Source: Nocardia colli (GTDB lineage: Bacteria > Actinomycetota > Actinomycetes > Mycobacteriales > Mycobacteriaceae). Taken from it: 64,000 bases of DNA. Below the pieces are notes generated by a model. It did not search any database, had not been told where the DNA came from, and was given only the letters and a program-made list of their open reading frames with translations. Location: NCBI RefSeq assembly GCF_008704205.1, contig NZ_VXLC01000004.1:1-64000 (forward strand), in the 5' to 3' direction. Of this stretch, positions 13,413-21,239 are shown piece after piece (position 1 is the first letter of the stretch; the number at the start of each line of letters is the position of its first letter). The position numbers and the translations under genes are program-made.

Positions 13413-13452
13413 CCGCCGGTGAAGTGCACAATCAAGTGCGCTTCACCGGCGG
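13413..13452. terminator. Bidirectional terminator between NRPS and DUF1772 genes
   Basis: Inverted repeat of 17 base pairs with one G-T wobble. The left arm is 13413-13429 and the right arm 13436-13452, around the 6-nt loop AATCAA. It starts 16 nt after the NRPS stop and lies between convergent genes. No long T tract, as is common in actinobacteria. Confidence 0.75.
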
Positions 13453-13473
13453 TTCGTCATTGATCCCGGATCG

Positions 13474-13956
13474 CTACGGGGTCGCCCTTTCGGCTGGTAC
13501 GAGGGTGAGGGCGACGATCAGGAGGAAGGCCAGGAGGGCGCAGGCGGTGCGGGCGAAATGGAATGTCTCCCAGCGGCTGAGGATCTCGGCGTAGTCGGAG
13601 GGTGGGGCGGTTATGGCCCACTGTTTGATGTGCTGGTTGATCGGGACGTTGCCTAGGCGGGTGATGAGGAACGAGGCGATGGCGAGTCCTGCTGCGGTTC
13701 CGGCGAACCAGCGGTCGCGGGCGGTCGTGCGGAACGCCAGGACCAGGCAGCTGAGGATGGTGAGGCCCATGAGGGACTGCATGACCAGGCCGTTTACCGA
13801 CATCAGGGCGGTGTGGAAGGTGAAGCGGACGTCGAGGGGGACCTTGCGGAACGCGTAGACGACGTTGACGGCGCCGTAGCCGAAGGCGCCGGCCAGCAGG
13901 CCGCCGAAGCAGAGGGCGGATGCTCTTGCGAGGGCGGGCTTTTCGGTTGTGGTCAA
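13474..13956 (-). CDS. DUF1772 (anthrone oxygenase-like) membrane protein
   Basis: A 160-residue protein with four hydrophobic segments: near residues 8-32 (after TTTEKPALAR), in the middle (GLVMQSLMGLTILSCLVLAF), around WFAGTAAGLAIASFLI, and at the C-terminus (ACALLAFLLIVALTLVP). The conserved-looking stretch LGNVPINQHIKQW before the last helix fits the DUF1772/anthrone-oxygenase-like family of small membrane proteins. The function in bacteria is unknown. The start is TTG at 13956, chosen because it overlaps the stop of the upstream gene in a TTGA arrangement (13953-13956). The open frame extends further upstream only through sequence of the upstream gene. It is cotranscribed with the thioredoxin-fold gene and probably controlled by the divergent TetR regulator. 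Confidence 0.8.
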   Translation of the reverse strand: MTTTEKPALARASALCFGGLLAGAFGYGAVNVVYAFRKVPLDVRFTFHTALMSVNGLVMQSLMGLTILSCLVLAFRTTARDRWFAGTAAGLAIASFLITRLGNVPINQHIKQWAITAPPSDYAEILSRWETFHFARTACALLAFLLIVALTLVPAERATP

Positions 13957-14513
13957 GGGCGTGGCTCCGAAGCGGTTGCCAGGGTGAGGAGTTCGTCGAC
14001 CGACCATTGGTCGTAGAGGTGGACGCCGTGTTTGGACGCGAGGACGCGGCCGTCGGGGGCGATGAGGAAATCGGCGGGGAGGCCTAGCCGCCCGCCTTCG
14101 GGATTTGCTGGGGGAGTTGGTTGTTGCCTGCGGAGGGCGGCGGTGGCGGCGTGAGTTACGCCGCAGAGGATGGCGGGCCAGCCGCGGGGGTCCAGGAGGG
14201 CTCGTGGGGCGGATTCGACGCCGAATTCTCGGTAGAGCTTGCGGGTGGGGTCGGCGATCAGGTCGAGCGGGATGTCTTCGGTGTAGGTGCGTAGTTCCGT
14301 TGCGCTGGAATGGAATACGACTACCTCGCGAATGTCGGCGGCGGCGATCTCGGATCGGCGGGCGACGATCGAGCGCAGGTGCAGGTTGCAGACGGGGCAG
14401 CCGGCGAAGCGGCGGAATTGCAGGTGGATCAGGCAATCCGGGTCGGGGATGGGCACGGGTGTGCCGGAGATGGTGGTCAGTACCCGGTCGGACACGGACG
14501 TCGGCAATGGCAT
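13953..14513 (-). CDS. Peroxiredoxin-like (AhpC/TSA) thioredoxin-fold protein
   Basis: A 186-residue protein of the AhpC/TSA-like thioredoxin-fold group. The active-site region reads FRRFAGCPVCNLHLRS, giving a CxxC pair near residues 39-42, followed by EVVVFHSSATELRTY and a typical GVES/RALLDPRG segment. There is no signal peptide, so it is presumably cytosolic. It likely acts as a thiol-dependent peroxidase or disulfide reductase, but the substrate is unknown. It is the first gene of a two-gene operon with the DUF1772 protein (TTGA overlap) and is divergent from a TetR gene, with palindromic sites in the 72-bp gap. Those sites suggest local TetR control. Confidence 0.8.
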   Translation of the reverse strand: MPLPTSVSDRVLTTISGTPVPIPDPDCLIHLQFRRFAGCPVCNLHLRSIVARRSEIAAADIREVVVFHSSATELRTYTEDIPLDLIADPTRKLYREFGVESAPRALLDPRGWPAILCGVTHAATAALRRQQPTPPANPEGGRLGLPADFLIAPDGRVLASKHGVHLYDQWSVDELLTLATASEPRP

Positions 14514-14527
14514 GAGCGATTCCTTTC

Positions 14528-14576
14528 GTAGGCGTACCTCGTACGCCTACGTTCAGTATGCGCGTAGCTTGTACGC
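14528..14576. promoter_or_regulatory. Palindromic operator pair between thioredoxin-fold gene and TetR gene
   Basis: A perfect 10-bp inverted repeat occupies 14528-14550: GTAGGCGTAC, a 3-nt spacer, then GTACGCCTAC. A weaker second copy lies at 14562-14576 (GCGTA, 5 nt, TACGC) and overlaps TACGCT (14572-14577), a likely -10 box of the TetR gene. The position between divergent genes next to a TetR gene makes it a likely autoregulatory operator. Confidence 0.7.
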
Positions 14577-14585
14577 TGTCAAGCC

Positions 14586-15197
14586 ATGCCACGTCCTCGT
14601 TCGCTGACGAAATCCGATCTCGGCGTCGCCGCGCTCGCGGTGATCGACCGCGACGGCCTGCCCGCGCTCACCATGCGGGCGGTGGCCAAAGAACTGCACA
14701 TGGCCACGATGGCGCTGTACCGCTACGTCGCCGATCGGGAGGAGCTGGAAGTCCTGGTCGTCGACGAGGTGCTGGCGGGGATCGACGTATCGACCCCCGC
14801 CGACGCGCATTGGCGAGATCGGCTGGCCATCCTGCTCGAGCGGATGCGGGCGGCCATCTCCGCGCACCCCGCGACGGTGCCGTTGGTGCCTCGGCACCGG
14901 AAGTCGGCGATCGGCACGCGGCGCTGGATGGAGGCGATGCTGTCGGTGCTCGACGCGGGGGGCTTCGCCGGGCCCGATCGAGTGATCGCTCAGCGCACGC
15001 TGGTCGCGTTCCTGCTCGGGTCCTTGGAGAACCAGCATTACGCGTCGATCAACGCGCCCGCGACCACGGCCATCGCGCAACTCTCGCCCGAGGAGTATCC
15101 GATGCTGACGCAGACCGCGGCGCAAGCCCGGAAGATGTCGGTCGACGAAGAGTTCCGCGGTGGTCTGCGAATTGTGTTGCGGGGGTTGGAATCCTAG
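14586..15197 (+). CDS. TetR/AcrR family transcriptional regulator
   Basis: A 203-residue TetR-family repressor. The N-terminal helix-turn-helix covers about residues 8-55, with LTMRAVAKELHMATMALYRY as core and recognition helix. The C-terminal ligand-binding part, with the segment AQRTLVAFLLGSLENQH, resembles the TetR_C class. Start ATG at 14586 lies 8 nt after TACGCT, suggesting a leaderless or near-leaderless transcript. It is divergent from the thioredoxin-fold/DUF1772 operon and is its probable regulator through the palindromes in the gap. The ligand is unknown. It is convergent with the SGNH hydrolase and separated from it by a hairpin. Confidence 0.9.
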   Translation: MPRPRSLTKSDLGVAALAVIDRDGLPALTMRAVAKELHMATMALYRYVADREELEVLVVDEVLAGIDVSTPADAHWRDRLAILLERMRAAISAHPATVPLVPRHRKSAIGTRRWMEAMLSVLDAGGFAGPDRVIAQRTLVAFLLGSLENQHYASINAPATTAIAQLSPEEYPMLTQTAAQARKMSVDEEFRGGLRIVLRGLES

Positions 15198-15212
15198 TCG
15201 GGCGACAATGGT

Positions 15213-15246
15213 GAGAGCCGTTGCGCTATGTGGTGCAACGGCTCTC
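15213..15246. terminator. Bidirectional terminator between TetR and SGNH hydrolase genes
   Basis: A perfect 12-bp stem (GAGAGCCGTTGC at 15213-15224 and its complement at 15235-15246) with a 10-nt loop, in the 59-bp gap between two convergent genes. Confidence 0.75.
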
Positions 15247-15256
15247 GGGTCTGCGC

Positions 15257-16396
15257 TTAGTTGAACAGGGCGGCGACGTCGACGGTTTCGCCCATGGCGC
15301 GGTGGCCCGCGTCGTTGAGGTGCATGCCATCACCGCTGTCGAAGTCGGGGCGGATGAAGCCGGGGCGGGCGGGGTCTTCGACGGCGCGGGCCACATCGAA
15401 GACCGAGTCGAAAATGTCAGTGCTGCGCAGCCATTCGTTCACTTCGTTGCGGGTCTGCTGGGTTTCCTCGAGCGGCATGCCGGGGTAGATGCAGCCGGCG
15501 TAGGGACCGATGGTGGCGGCGTGGATGGTCAGGTTCGCCTCGTGGGCGCGGCGGGCGATCTCGGTGAAGCCGGCGATCAGCTGATCGGTGGTGGCGGGCG
15601 GTTCGCCGGACATGCCGCCGAGGATCAGGTCGTTGATGCCGAAGTTGATCAGGACGGTGCTGACCCCGGGGACGCTGAGGACGTCGCGGTCGAACCGTTC
15701 CAGGCCGGGCACGCCGATTTCATTGGTGAGCAGGCGATTTCCGCCGATGCCCTGGTTCACCACCCAGCCGTGGTCGAGCCTGCTGTTGATGACGTCCACG
15801 GAACGGAGGTTCGCGCTCACGGTCGAGCCGACGCCTTCGAACCACGAGTCGCCGAGTGCGACAGCGATATCGGCGCCCGCCGGGGCGAGCACGTCCACGC
15901 CGGTGACATAGAAGCGCACTGGAACCTCATCGGCGACTGCGAGATCCGCTGATGAGACGACGTTTCCGGCTGCGACATAGGCGATTTCGCTCGGCTGGTG
16001 CGAGAGGGTCGCGAGACCGGTCGGCTCGGGCAGGTAGAGGCTCAGCGCCAGATCGGTGCCCTTGGTCACCGCCAACTCGACCGGATCGCTGACCACCGCG
16101 CCGCCGGCCGGGATGGTGATCTGCTCCGCGCCGTCGAACCGCAGCGCGAGATCGGTCTCCGGGATGATCTCGCTGCCGGACTTGCGCAGCGCGACCCGGG
16201 CGCCGCCGATGACCAGCGGGGTCCGGCCGTAGCGGTTGGTCAGGTGGATCCGGACCTGTTCGCCGCCGCCGGCCAGGTGCAGCACCTGGCGCACGGTCTG
16301 GTCGGCGAACGCCTGCGACTCGGTGAGCTTGACCTGCTCGTACGGGCTGATGACCGCGGAACGGAAACCGGCGACCCAGGCGGTGGTGTCAGACAT
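15257..16396 (-). CDS. SGNH/GDSL-type hydrolase
   Basis: A 379-residue esterase-like enzyme. The N-terminal half (about 1-170) is a beta-rich domain with no recognised catalytic motif. The C-terminal half is an SGNH hydrolase with block I GDSWFEG (nucleophile Ser), a Gly block GIGGNRLL, the Asn block INFGINDL, and block V DGMHLNDAGH carrying the catalytic Asp and His. No signal peptide is visible, so it is probably intracellular. This arrangement resembles actinobacterial SGNH hydrolases annotated as lipases, carbohydrate esterases or lysophospholipases; the substrate cannot be read from sequence. It is divergent from a MarR regulator, which may control it, and ends at a shared hairpin with the TetR gene. 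Confidence 0.9.
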   Translation of the reverse strand: MSDTTAWVAGFRSAVISPYEQVKLTESQAFADQTVRQVLHLAGGGEQVRIHLTNRYGRTPLVIGGARVALRKSGSEIIPETDLALRFDGAEQITIPAGGAVVSDPVELAVTKGTDLALSLYLPEPTGLATLSHQPSEIAYVAAGNVVSSADLAVADEVPVRFYVTGVDVLAPAGADIAVALGDSWFEGVGSTVSANLRSVDVINSRLDHGWVVNQGIGGNRLLTNEIGVPGLERFDRDVLSVPGVSTVLINFGINDLILGGMSGEPPATTDQLIAGFTEIARRAHEANLTIHAATIGPYAGCIYPGMPLEETQQTRNEVNEWLRSTDIFDSVFDVARAVEDPARPGFIRPDFDSGDGMHLNDAGHRAMGETVDVAALFN

Positions 16397-16493
16397 CTAA
16401 AGCTCCAGTAGTTGTCATGCGGAATAATGCGGTGGCATATTTCTACAACGAGGTATTCCCCATGTCAACTATCCCCGTGGCAAGTACTTCGGG

Positions 16494-16499
16494 TAGGTT
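16494..16499 (+). promoter_or_regulatory. -10 box of leaderless MarR gene
   Basis: TAGGTT lies 6 nt before the ATG at 16506, the spacing expected if transcription starts at the first base of the start codon. There is no Shine-Dalgarno sequence. Confidence 0.5.
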
Positions 16500-16505
16500 G
16501 GAGCC

Positions 16506-16994
16506 ATGGATGCGACCGAACTGTTCGACGACCCCCGGCTGACCACGATGGGTCTGCTGTTCGAGGCGTACGAAGGAGTGGTCACCAAGCTGGAGCCGGT
16601 GTGGAAGTCGCACGGCCTTTCCGGCTTGGACCTGAATGCGCTGATGCGCCTGAGTCGTTCGCCGAACCGGCGGCTGCGCATGACTGATCTGGCCGCGCAG
16701 ACGACGCTGTCCACCAGCGGCGTCACCCGGCTGGTCGATCGGCTGGCGCGGGCGGGGCTGGTCGAGCGTGAACTCGATCCGGGTGATCGGCGCAGTGCCT
16801 ATGCGGTGCTGACCGATCCGGGGGCGGCGCGGCTCGAGGAGGTGCTGCCCGACTATCTGGACGCGGTCGAGCGGTGGTTCACCGGGTTGCTGACGCCCGC
16901 GCAGCTCGACGGGATGATCGCCGCGCTACGGATTATTCGAGACGTCACCAATCCGCACGCTACGGTGGGTATCGACCGATCGGCCAAGGTCTGA
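16506..16994 (+). CDS. MarR family transcriptional regulator
   Basis: A 162-residue winged-helix regulator. The DNA-binding core is RMTDLAAQTTLSTSGVTRLVDRLARAGLVERE followed by the wing DPGDRRSAYAVLTDPG, with the usual D-x-R-S motif of MarR proteins. Helices at both ends would form the dimer interface. It is divergent from the SGNH hydrolase gene, a common regulator-target arrangement. Its 3' end overlaps that of the convergent TetR gene by 69 bp (16926-16994), so the two messages share an antisense tail. The ligand is unknown. Confidence 0.9.
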   Translation: MDATELFDDPRLTTMGLLFEAYEGVVTKLEPVWKSHGLSGLDLNALMRLSRSPNRRLRMTDLAAQTTLSTSGVTRLVDRLARAGLVERELDPGDRRSAYAVLTDPGAARLEEVLPDYLDAVERWFTGLLTPAQLDGMIAALRIIRDVTNPHATVGIDRSAKV

Positions 16995-17663
16995 CCTTCG
17001 GTCGGATTCGAGGAGCCGTTCCAGCCCGTCCAGGATCAGATCCAGGCCGAAGTCGAAATCGGCTATGCCCGTGTGCTTTCCGTCGATCACCAACTGTGAC
17101 AGCGCGTTCATGTACGGAAACCGATCCGCCGGAATGAGCGGCAGGAACTGCATTGCGGCGGAGGCGTATTCGTCCGGCTGTAGTGGAAAGTTGACCTGCT
17201 GCAAGGTGAATCCGTAGATGTGACTGTCCATCGCGTTCCACGCGCGGTCGGCGAGCTGATAGGAGAAGCCCGCGGCGTGCAGGCAGCCGACGGTGGCGTC
17301 GAGGTAGCGCAGCATGGCGGGTCCGACATTGAGCCGCGAACCGATCAGGCCCGTCGCCCACGGATGACGCAGTAGCGCCGCGTGCGCGGCCCTCGCCCGG
17401 GCGCGCATGGCCGCCTTCCAGTCCCCGCCGATCTCCGGCACGCCCATCTCGGCGACCACCAGGTCGGCGATGCCGTCGAGCAGGTCGTCCTTGTTCTTGA
17501 CGTGGTTATACAGCGACATCGCCTCGACGCCCAGCGTCTGTGCCAGCTTGCGCATGGACAACGCCGCGAGCCCATGCGCATCGGCGAGCTGAATGGCGGT
17601 GCGGAGCACTTTGTCCCGGCTGAGCGGCGCACGCTGGGCGCCGTCGGCGGATGTCTTGGGCAT
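16926..17663 (-). CDS. TetR family transcriptional regulator (TetR_C type)
   Basis: A 245-residue repressor with the helix-turn-helix near residues 17-65, including LSMRKLAQTLGVEAMSLYNHVKNKDDLLDG. The C-terminal domain (HAALLRHPWATGL, GFSYQLADRAWNAMDSHIYG) is of the tetracyclin-repressor C-terminal type often found beside alcohol dehydrogenases. The start is ATG at 17663. It is divergent from the oxidoreductase at 17756, and the 92-bp gap holds two near-identical palindromes, so it very likely represses that gene and itself. Its last 23 codons overlap the convergent MarR gene; the tail is rich in R, D and S and carries no recognised motif. Confidence 0.9.
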   Translation of the reverse strand: MPKTSADGAQRAPLSRDKVLRTAIQLADAHGLAALSMRKLAQTLGVEAMSLYNHVKNKDDLLDGIADLVVAEMGVPEIGGDWKAAMRARARAAHAALLRHPWATGLIGSRLNVGPAMLRYLDATVGCLHAAGFSYQLADRAWNAMDSHIYGFTLQQVNFPLQPDEYASAAMQFLPLIPADRFPYMNALSQLVIDGKHTGIADFDFGLDLILDGLERLLESDRRSDLGRSVDTHRSVRIGDVSNNP

Positions 17664-17682
17664 GGGCCCCTCTCTTGACGTA

Positions 17683-17730
17683 CTTACGGTGTAAGCGTAC
17701 CGTCCGAGTGGAGAGACTTACGCTGTAAGT
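17683..17730. promoter_or_regulatory. Two TetR operators in the TetR/oxidoreductase gap
   Basis: Two copies of CTTAC-N3-GTAAG: CTTACGGTGTAAG at 17683-17695 and CTTACGCTGTAAG at 17717-17729, the second extended by flanking A and T. Their centres are 34 bp apart. A TTGACG (17675-17680) just before the first copy could be a -35 box toward the oxidoreductase. The symmetry and position fit autoregulated TetR control. Confidence 0.75.
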
Positions 17731-17755
17731 ACACGTTTTCAGGCGAGGAAATCCC

Positions 17756-18772
17756 ATGTCCGAGGCCAAGAGCCCGCAATCGACGGTCGATGTCCGCACG
17801 ATGACGGCGGTGATCGCGCCGCGCTACGGCACCGGCTCGGTGCTCCGGACCGAGGTGGTGGACCGGCCCAATCCGCGGCCCGGTGAGGTCCTGGTGCGGG
17901 TGCGGGCCGCAGCGGTCTGCCAGGGCGATGCCCATCTGCTCACCGGAACGCCCTACCTGCTGCGGCTCGGCTTCGGCCTGCGGCGGCCCAAGGACCCCAT
18001 CATCGGGCACGACCTGGCCGGCGAGGTGGTCGCGGTCGGACGCGAGGTGACCGGATTCCGGCGCGGTGACGAGGTTTTCGGCTCGGTGAATTCGGGCGCC
18101 TTCGCGGAGTACGTCTGCGTGGCGGAGCAGCGACTCGCGCTCGTGCCGACCGGCCTGTCCATCGAAGAGGCGGCGGCGCTGCCTGATTCGGGCATGACCG
18201 CGCTTCAGGGGTTGCGTGATGCCGGCCAGTTGCGGGCCGGGCAGCGTGTGCTCGTCAACGGTGCGTCGGGTGGCGTCGGCACCGCCGCGATCCAGCTCGC
18301 CAAAGCGCTCGGCGCGGAAGTCACGGCCGTGTGCAGCACCCGCCATATCGAGTTGCTGCGCGCACTCGGCGCGGATCACGTAATCGACTACACCACCGAT
18401 GATTTCACCGCGGGCGAGCAACGCTACGACGTGCTGCTCGATCTGATCGGCAACCGGTCCCTGCGGGACTCCCGGCGGATTCTCACGGCGAAGGGAGTCT
18501 TCGTCTCCTCGGCCGGTGCCCCCGGCGGCAACTGGGCGGGACCGGTTGTCTGGATGGGAAAGGTCTTGCTGGCCAATCTGTTCGTCAGCCAGAAGATCGG
18601 CGTGCTGCTCATGCGTCCGCAACGCGCCGATCTGGAGTTCCTGGCCGGCCTGGCCGCGGACGGCAGGTTCCGGCCGCTGATCGAGAAGCGGTATCCCCTG
18701 GCCGAGGCGGCAACCGCCGTGCAGCACATCATCGACGGACACGCGCAGGGCAAGACGGTGCTCGTCGGCTGA
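17756..18772 (+). CDS. Zinc-free NAD(P)-dependent alcohol dehydrogenase / quinone oxidoreductase (MDR family)
   Basis: A 338-residue medium-chain dehydrogenase/reductase. An N-terminal GroES-like domain (PGEVLVRVRAAAVCQGDAHL, then IIGHDLAGEVVAVG) is followed by a Rossmann domain with the cofactor motif NGASGGVGTAAIQLAKALGA. The structural-zinc cysteine cluster of classical alcohol dehydrogenases is absent, so it is a quinone-oxidoreductase-type member. NADPH use is likely but not shown. It probably reduces small quinones, enones or aldehydes. It is divergent from a TetR repressor with two matched operators, pointing to inducible expression. The stop is one base from the convergent WYL regulator. 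Confidence 0.9.
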   Translation: MSEAKSPQSTVDVRTMTAVIAPRYGTGSVLRTEVVDRPNPRPGEVLVRVRAAAVCQGDAHLLTGTPYLLRLGFGLRRPKDPIIGHDLAGEVVAVGREVTGFRRGDEVFGSVNSGAFAEYVCVAEQRLALVPTGLSIEEAAALPDSGMTALQGLRDAGQLRAGQRVLVNGASGGVGTAAIQLAKALGAEVTAVCSTRHIELLRALGADHVIDYTTDDFTAGEQRYDVLLDLIGNRSLRDSRRILTAKGVFVSSAGAPGGNWAGPVVWMGKVLLANLFVSQKIGVLLMRPQRADLEFLAGLAADGRFRPLIEKRYPLAEAATAVQHIIDGHAQGKTVLVG

Positions 18773-18773
18773 G

Positions 18774-19724
18774 CTAGTCGACCGATGCGGTGAGCCGCAC
18801 GGTCAGCTCGCGAATGTGCGCGATGAGTTCCGGCGGTTCGTGCACCCGGAACGGAAAGCCGAAAGTGGCTAGATAGACGGCTAATTCGTCGAGCGAGTCC
18901 GAACCCGTTCGCAGCACGCAGCTTTCGTCGTCCACCGCCTCGATGGCGCCGATGGTCGGCGCGACGCGATCGGCGGCGACTTCGGCGGAGACACCGAGGG
19001 TGACGCGGGCGGCGTAGCGATATGGCGAACTCGCCACGCCCCGGGAGAGATATCCGGACAGATCGACGTCGGGCGCTTCGCGCGGGGTGAAGCGGGGGCC
19101 GGTCGGGATGCGGGGTTGCAGGCGGTCGCAGCGATAGGTGCGCCAGTCGGCGCGGTCGACGTCCCAGCCGATCAGGTACCAGCGACGGCCGATGTGCGCC
19201 AGGCGATGCGGCTCGGTGGTGCGCAAAGAGGTTGTGCCGTCATGACTTCGGTAGTCGAACCGGAGGCGGTGACTGTCCCGGATCGCGCCCGCGATCGCGG
19301 TGAGCGTATCGGGATCGACGGTCGCTCCGCCGGCCCGAACCGTGACCGTGACCGATTGCAGCAGGCCGACCCGATGGCGCAGCCGCGACGGCAGCACCTG
19401 CTCGAGCTTGGTGAGCGCGCGCAGCGAACTGTCCTCGATCCCGGTGATGGTGCCGCCCGCCGCGGTGCGCAGGCCGATCGCCACCGCCACCGCCTCGTCG
19501 TCGTCCAGCAGCAGGGGCGGCAGCTTCGCGCCCGCGCCGAGCCGATAGCCAGCGACGCCGGGTGTGGCATCCACCGGATAACCGAGGTTGCGCAGCTTGT
19601 CGATGTCGCGGCGCACCGTGCGTACGTCGACCTCGAGGCGCTCGGCCAGGTCGGTGCCGGTCCAGTCGCGGGGAGTCTGCAACAGCGAGAGCAGCCGCAG
19701 CAGTCGTCCGGAGGTTTCCAACAT
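18774..19724 (-). CDS. WYL-domain helix-turn-helix regulator (YafY type)
   Basis: A 316-residue regulator. The N-terminal winged helix (about 1-60) includes WTGTDLAERLEVDVRTVRRDIDKLRNLGYPVDA, typical of DeoR/YafY-like HTH_11 domains. The central WYL domain contains EPHRLAHIGRRWYLIGWD with the namesake W-Y-L, and a WCX-like C-terminal extension follows. WYL domains are ligand sensors, in some proteins for nucleic acid or nucleotides. The gene is divergent from an epoxide hydrolase with a 63-bp gap holding two CCTAGG sites, so a local regulator role is likely. It is convergent with the MDR oxidoreductase. Confidence 0.9.
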   Translation of the reverse strand: MLETSGRLLRLLSLLQTPRDWTGTDLAERLEVDVRTVRRDIDKLRNLGYPVDATPGVAGYRLGAGAKLPPLLLDDDEAVAVAIGLRTAAGGTITGIEDSSLRALTKLEQVLPSRLRHRVGLLQSVTVTVRAGGATVDPDTLTAIAGAIRDSHRLRFDYRSHDGTTSLRTTEPHRLAHIGRRWYLIGWDVDRADWRTYRCDRLQPRIPTGPRFTPREAPDVDLSGYLSRGVASSPYRYAARVTLGVSAEVAADRVAPTIGAIEAVDDESCVLRTGSDSLDELAVYLATFGFPFRVHEPPELIAHIRELTVRLTASVD

Positions 19725-19744
19725 GGATTTCAGTCTGCCGTAAA

Positions 19745-19780
19745 CCTAGGGCGGAAGCTGTCCTAGGTCGGTCATATCGT
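19745..19780. promoter_or_regulatory. CCTAGG repeats and -10 box between WYL regulator and epoxide hydrolase
   Basis: CCTAGG occurs twice, at 19745-19750 and 19762-19767, 17 bp apart, between the divergent genes. TATCGT at 19775-19780 sits 7 nt before the epoxide hydrolase ATG, a probable leaderless -10 box. The repeats are candidate operator half-sites; no experimental support. Confidence 0.45.
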
Positions 19781-19787
19781 AGTTTTC

Positions 19788-20942
19788 ATGACCAACGAGA
19801 TCACCGAATTCCGCATCGACATCCCGCAGCAGCAGCTCGATGACCTGCGCACTCGCCTCGATGGCGCGCGCTGGCCCGCACCGCTGCCCGGCGACGGCTG
19901 GGACATCGGCGTGCCGACCGCCTGGCTGCGCGAGCTGGTCGACTACTGGCGCACCGAATACGACTGGCGGGCGGCCGAGGCGCAGCTCAACGCCTACCCG
20001 CAGTACACGACCGAGATCGACGGGCAGAACATCCACTTCCTGCATGTGCGCTCGCCCGAAGCGGACGCGCTGCCGCTGGTGCTCACCCACGGCTGGCCCG
20101 GATCGGTGGTCGAGTTCCTCGACGTGATCGGGCCGCTGACCGATCCGCGGGCGCACGACGGGGATCCCAAAGACGCGTTCCACCTGGTGATTCCGTCGCT
20201 GCCCGGATTCGGCTTCTCCGGGCCGGTCACGGAATCGGGGTGGGGGATCGACCGAACCGCGCAGGCCTGGGCCGAACTCATGCGCAGGCTCGGGTACGAG
20301 CGCTACGGCGTGCAGGGCGGCGACATCGGCGCCGGTGTGAGCCCGGAGGTCGCCCGGGTCGCGCCGGGAAGCGTTGTGGGCGTACATGTCAACGGCGGAC
20401 CCGGTCCGATGCCGCAGCTGCCGCTGTCCGACGCGGAACTGGCGAGTCTGAACGACGTCGAGCGTGATCGGGTGCGCCGGATCGAGGCGTTCATGCAGGA
20501 GGAGTTCGGCTACATCGCGATTCAGTCCACGCGCCCGCAGACGCTGGCCTACGGGTTGGTGGATTCGCCGGTGGGACAGCTGGCCTGGATCATGGACAAG
20601 TTCCGGGAGTGGACCCATCCGCGAAACATCAACCCGGACAAGATCATTGACCGGGACCGGCTGCTGACCAACGTGATGCTGTATTGGCTCACCGGAACGG
20701 CGGGCTCGGCGGCGTATGTCGGCTATGCGCATTCCGGTGCGTGGGGTGCGCCGAAGGCGAACTCCGGAGTGCCCACCGCGGCACTGATTCTCGCCCATGA
20801 TGTCGGCATCCGGCGCTACTCGGAACCCGCGAACACCATCACCCGATGGACCGAGGCCGACCACGGTGGTCACTTCGCCGCACTGGAGGCGCCGGAGCTG
20901 CTGACCACCGACGTCCGCGAGTTCTTCCGCGACCTGCGCTGA
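19788..20942 (+). CDS. Epoxide hydrolase (EHN domain plus alpha/beta hydrolase)
   Basis: A 384-residue epoxide hydrolase of the microsomal type. The N-terminal EHN domain (about 1-105) includes [17 protein letters not shown]. The alpha/beta hydrolase core carries the oxyanion motif HGWPG (101-105), the nucleophile Asp179 in QGGDIGAG, and catalytic His362 in [12 protein letters not shown]. The pattern PGFGFSGP is typical of the family. It adds water to an epoxide to give a diol and is probably cytosolic, since no signal peptide is visible. The ATG start is 7 nt after a TATCGT -10 box. It ends at a 15-bp hairpin and is divergent from a WYL regulator. Confidence 0.93.
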   Translation: MTNEITEFRIDIPQQQLDDLRTRLDGARWPAPLPGDGWDIGVPTAWLRELVDYWRTEYDWRAAEAQLNAYPQYTTEIDGQNIHFLHVRSPEADALPLVLTHGWPGSVVEFLDVIGPLTDPRAHDGDPKDAFHLVIPSLPGFGFSGPVTESGWGIDRTAQAWAELMRRLGYERYGVQGGDIGAGVSPEVARVAPGSVVGVHVNGGPGPMPQLPLSDAELASLNDVERDRVRRIEAFMQEEFGYIAIQSTRPQTLAYGLVDSPVGQLAWIMDKFREWTHPRNINPDKIIDRDRLLTNVMLYWLTGTAGSAAYVGYAHSGAWGAPKANSGVPTAALILAHDVGIRRYSEPANTITRWTEADHGGHFAALEAPELLTTDVREFFRDLR

Positions 20943-20953
20943 AAACCCAAGTC

Positions 20954-20995
20954 TGTGGGCCTGTTCCGGCATGTCGTCTGCGGAACAGGCCCACA
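20954..20995 (+). terminator. Terminator after epoxide hydrolase gene
   Basis: A perfect 15-bp stem (TGTGGGCCTGTTCCG at 20954-20968 and its complement at 20981-20995) with a 12-nt loop, starting 12 nt after the stop codon. Confidence 0.8.
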
Positions 20996-21029
20996 ATCAG
21001 GGGAGCGGACCGTCGGCGAGGTGTAGCCC

Positions 21030-21182
21030 ATGGACAAACCCAGACCCTTCACCCAGGAACACCGGGAACAGTTCTGGCGGCGCTGCGGGTGGTCACCCGA
21101 ACTCCCGGAGGCCGAGCGCGCGGCGATCGAACGCCAGTGGGACGACGACGCGATCGATCTGGCGGAACTTTTCGGCTGGTGA
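21030..21182 (+). CDS. Small hypothetical protein, 50 aa
   Basis: A short reading frame from ATG 21030 to TGA 21182, beginning MDKPRPFTQEHREQFWRRCG and ending DDDAIDLAELFGW. Codons are strongly G/C-ending, which supports coding. Upstream, GGCGAGGTG is a plausible ribosome-binding region. The composition is charged, with aromatic residues at both ends and no cysteine pair or membrane segment. It resembles no family I can name. It follows the epoxide hydrolase terminator and precedes another small gene by 57 nt. Confidence 0.5.
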   Translation: MDKPRPFTQEHREQFWRRCGWSPELPEAERAAIERQWDDDAIDLAELFGW

Positions 21183-21239
21183 AATCGGGGCTTGCCGTGG
21201 CCCGATCTGTGGCGCACCATCAGGTCGGGAGGAACGAGC

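Noticed and set aside
13397..13473. Continuation of the NRPS in another frame after its stop (frameshift)
   Set aside because: The sequence after the stop is a 17-bp hairpin and then the convergent DUF1772 gene; no A-domain motif is found in any frame.
13957..14592. N-terminal extension of the DUF1772 frame
   Set aside because: The extension covers the coupled upstream gene in another frame and is Arg/Pro-rich; the TTG at 13956 gives a normal DUF1772 protein.
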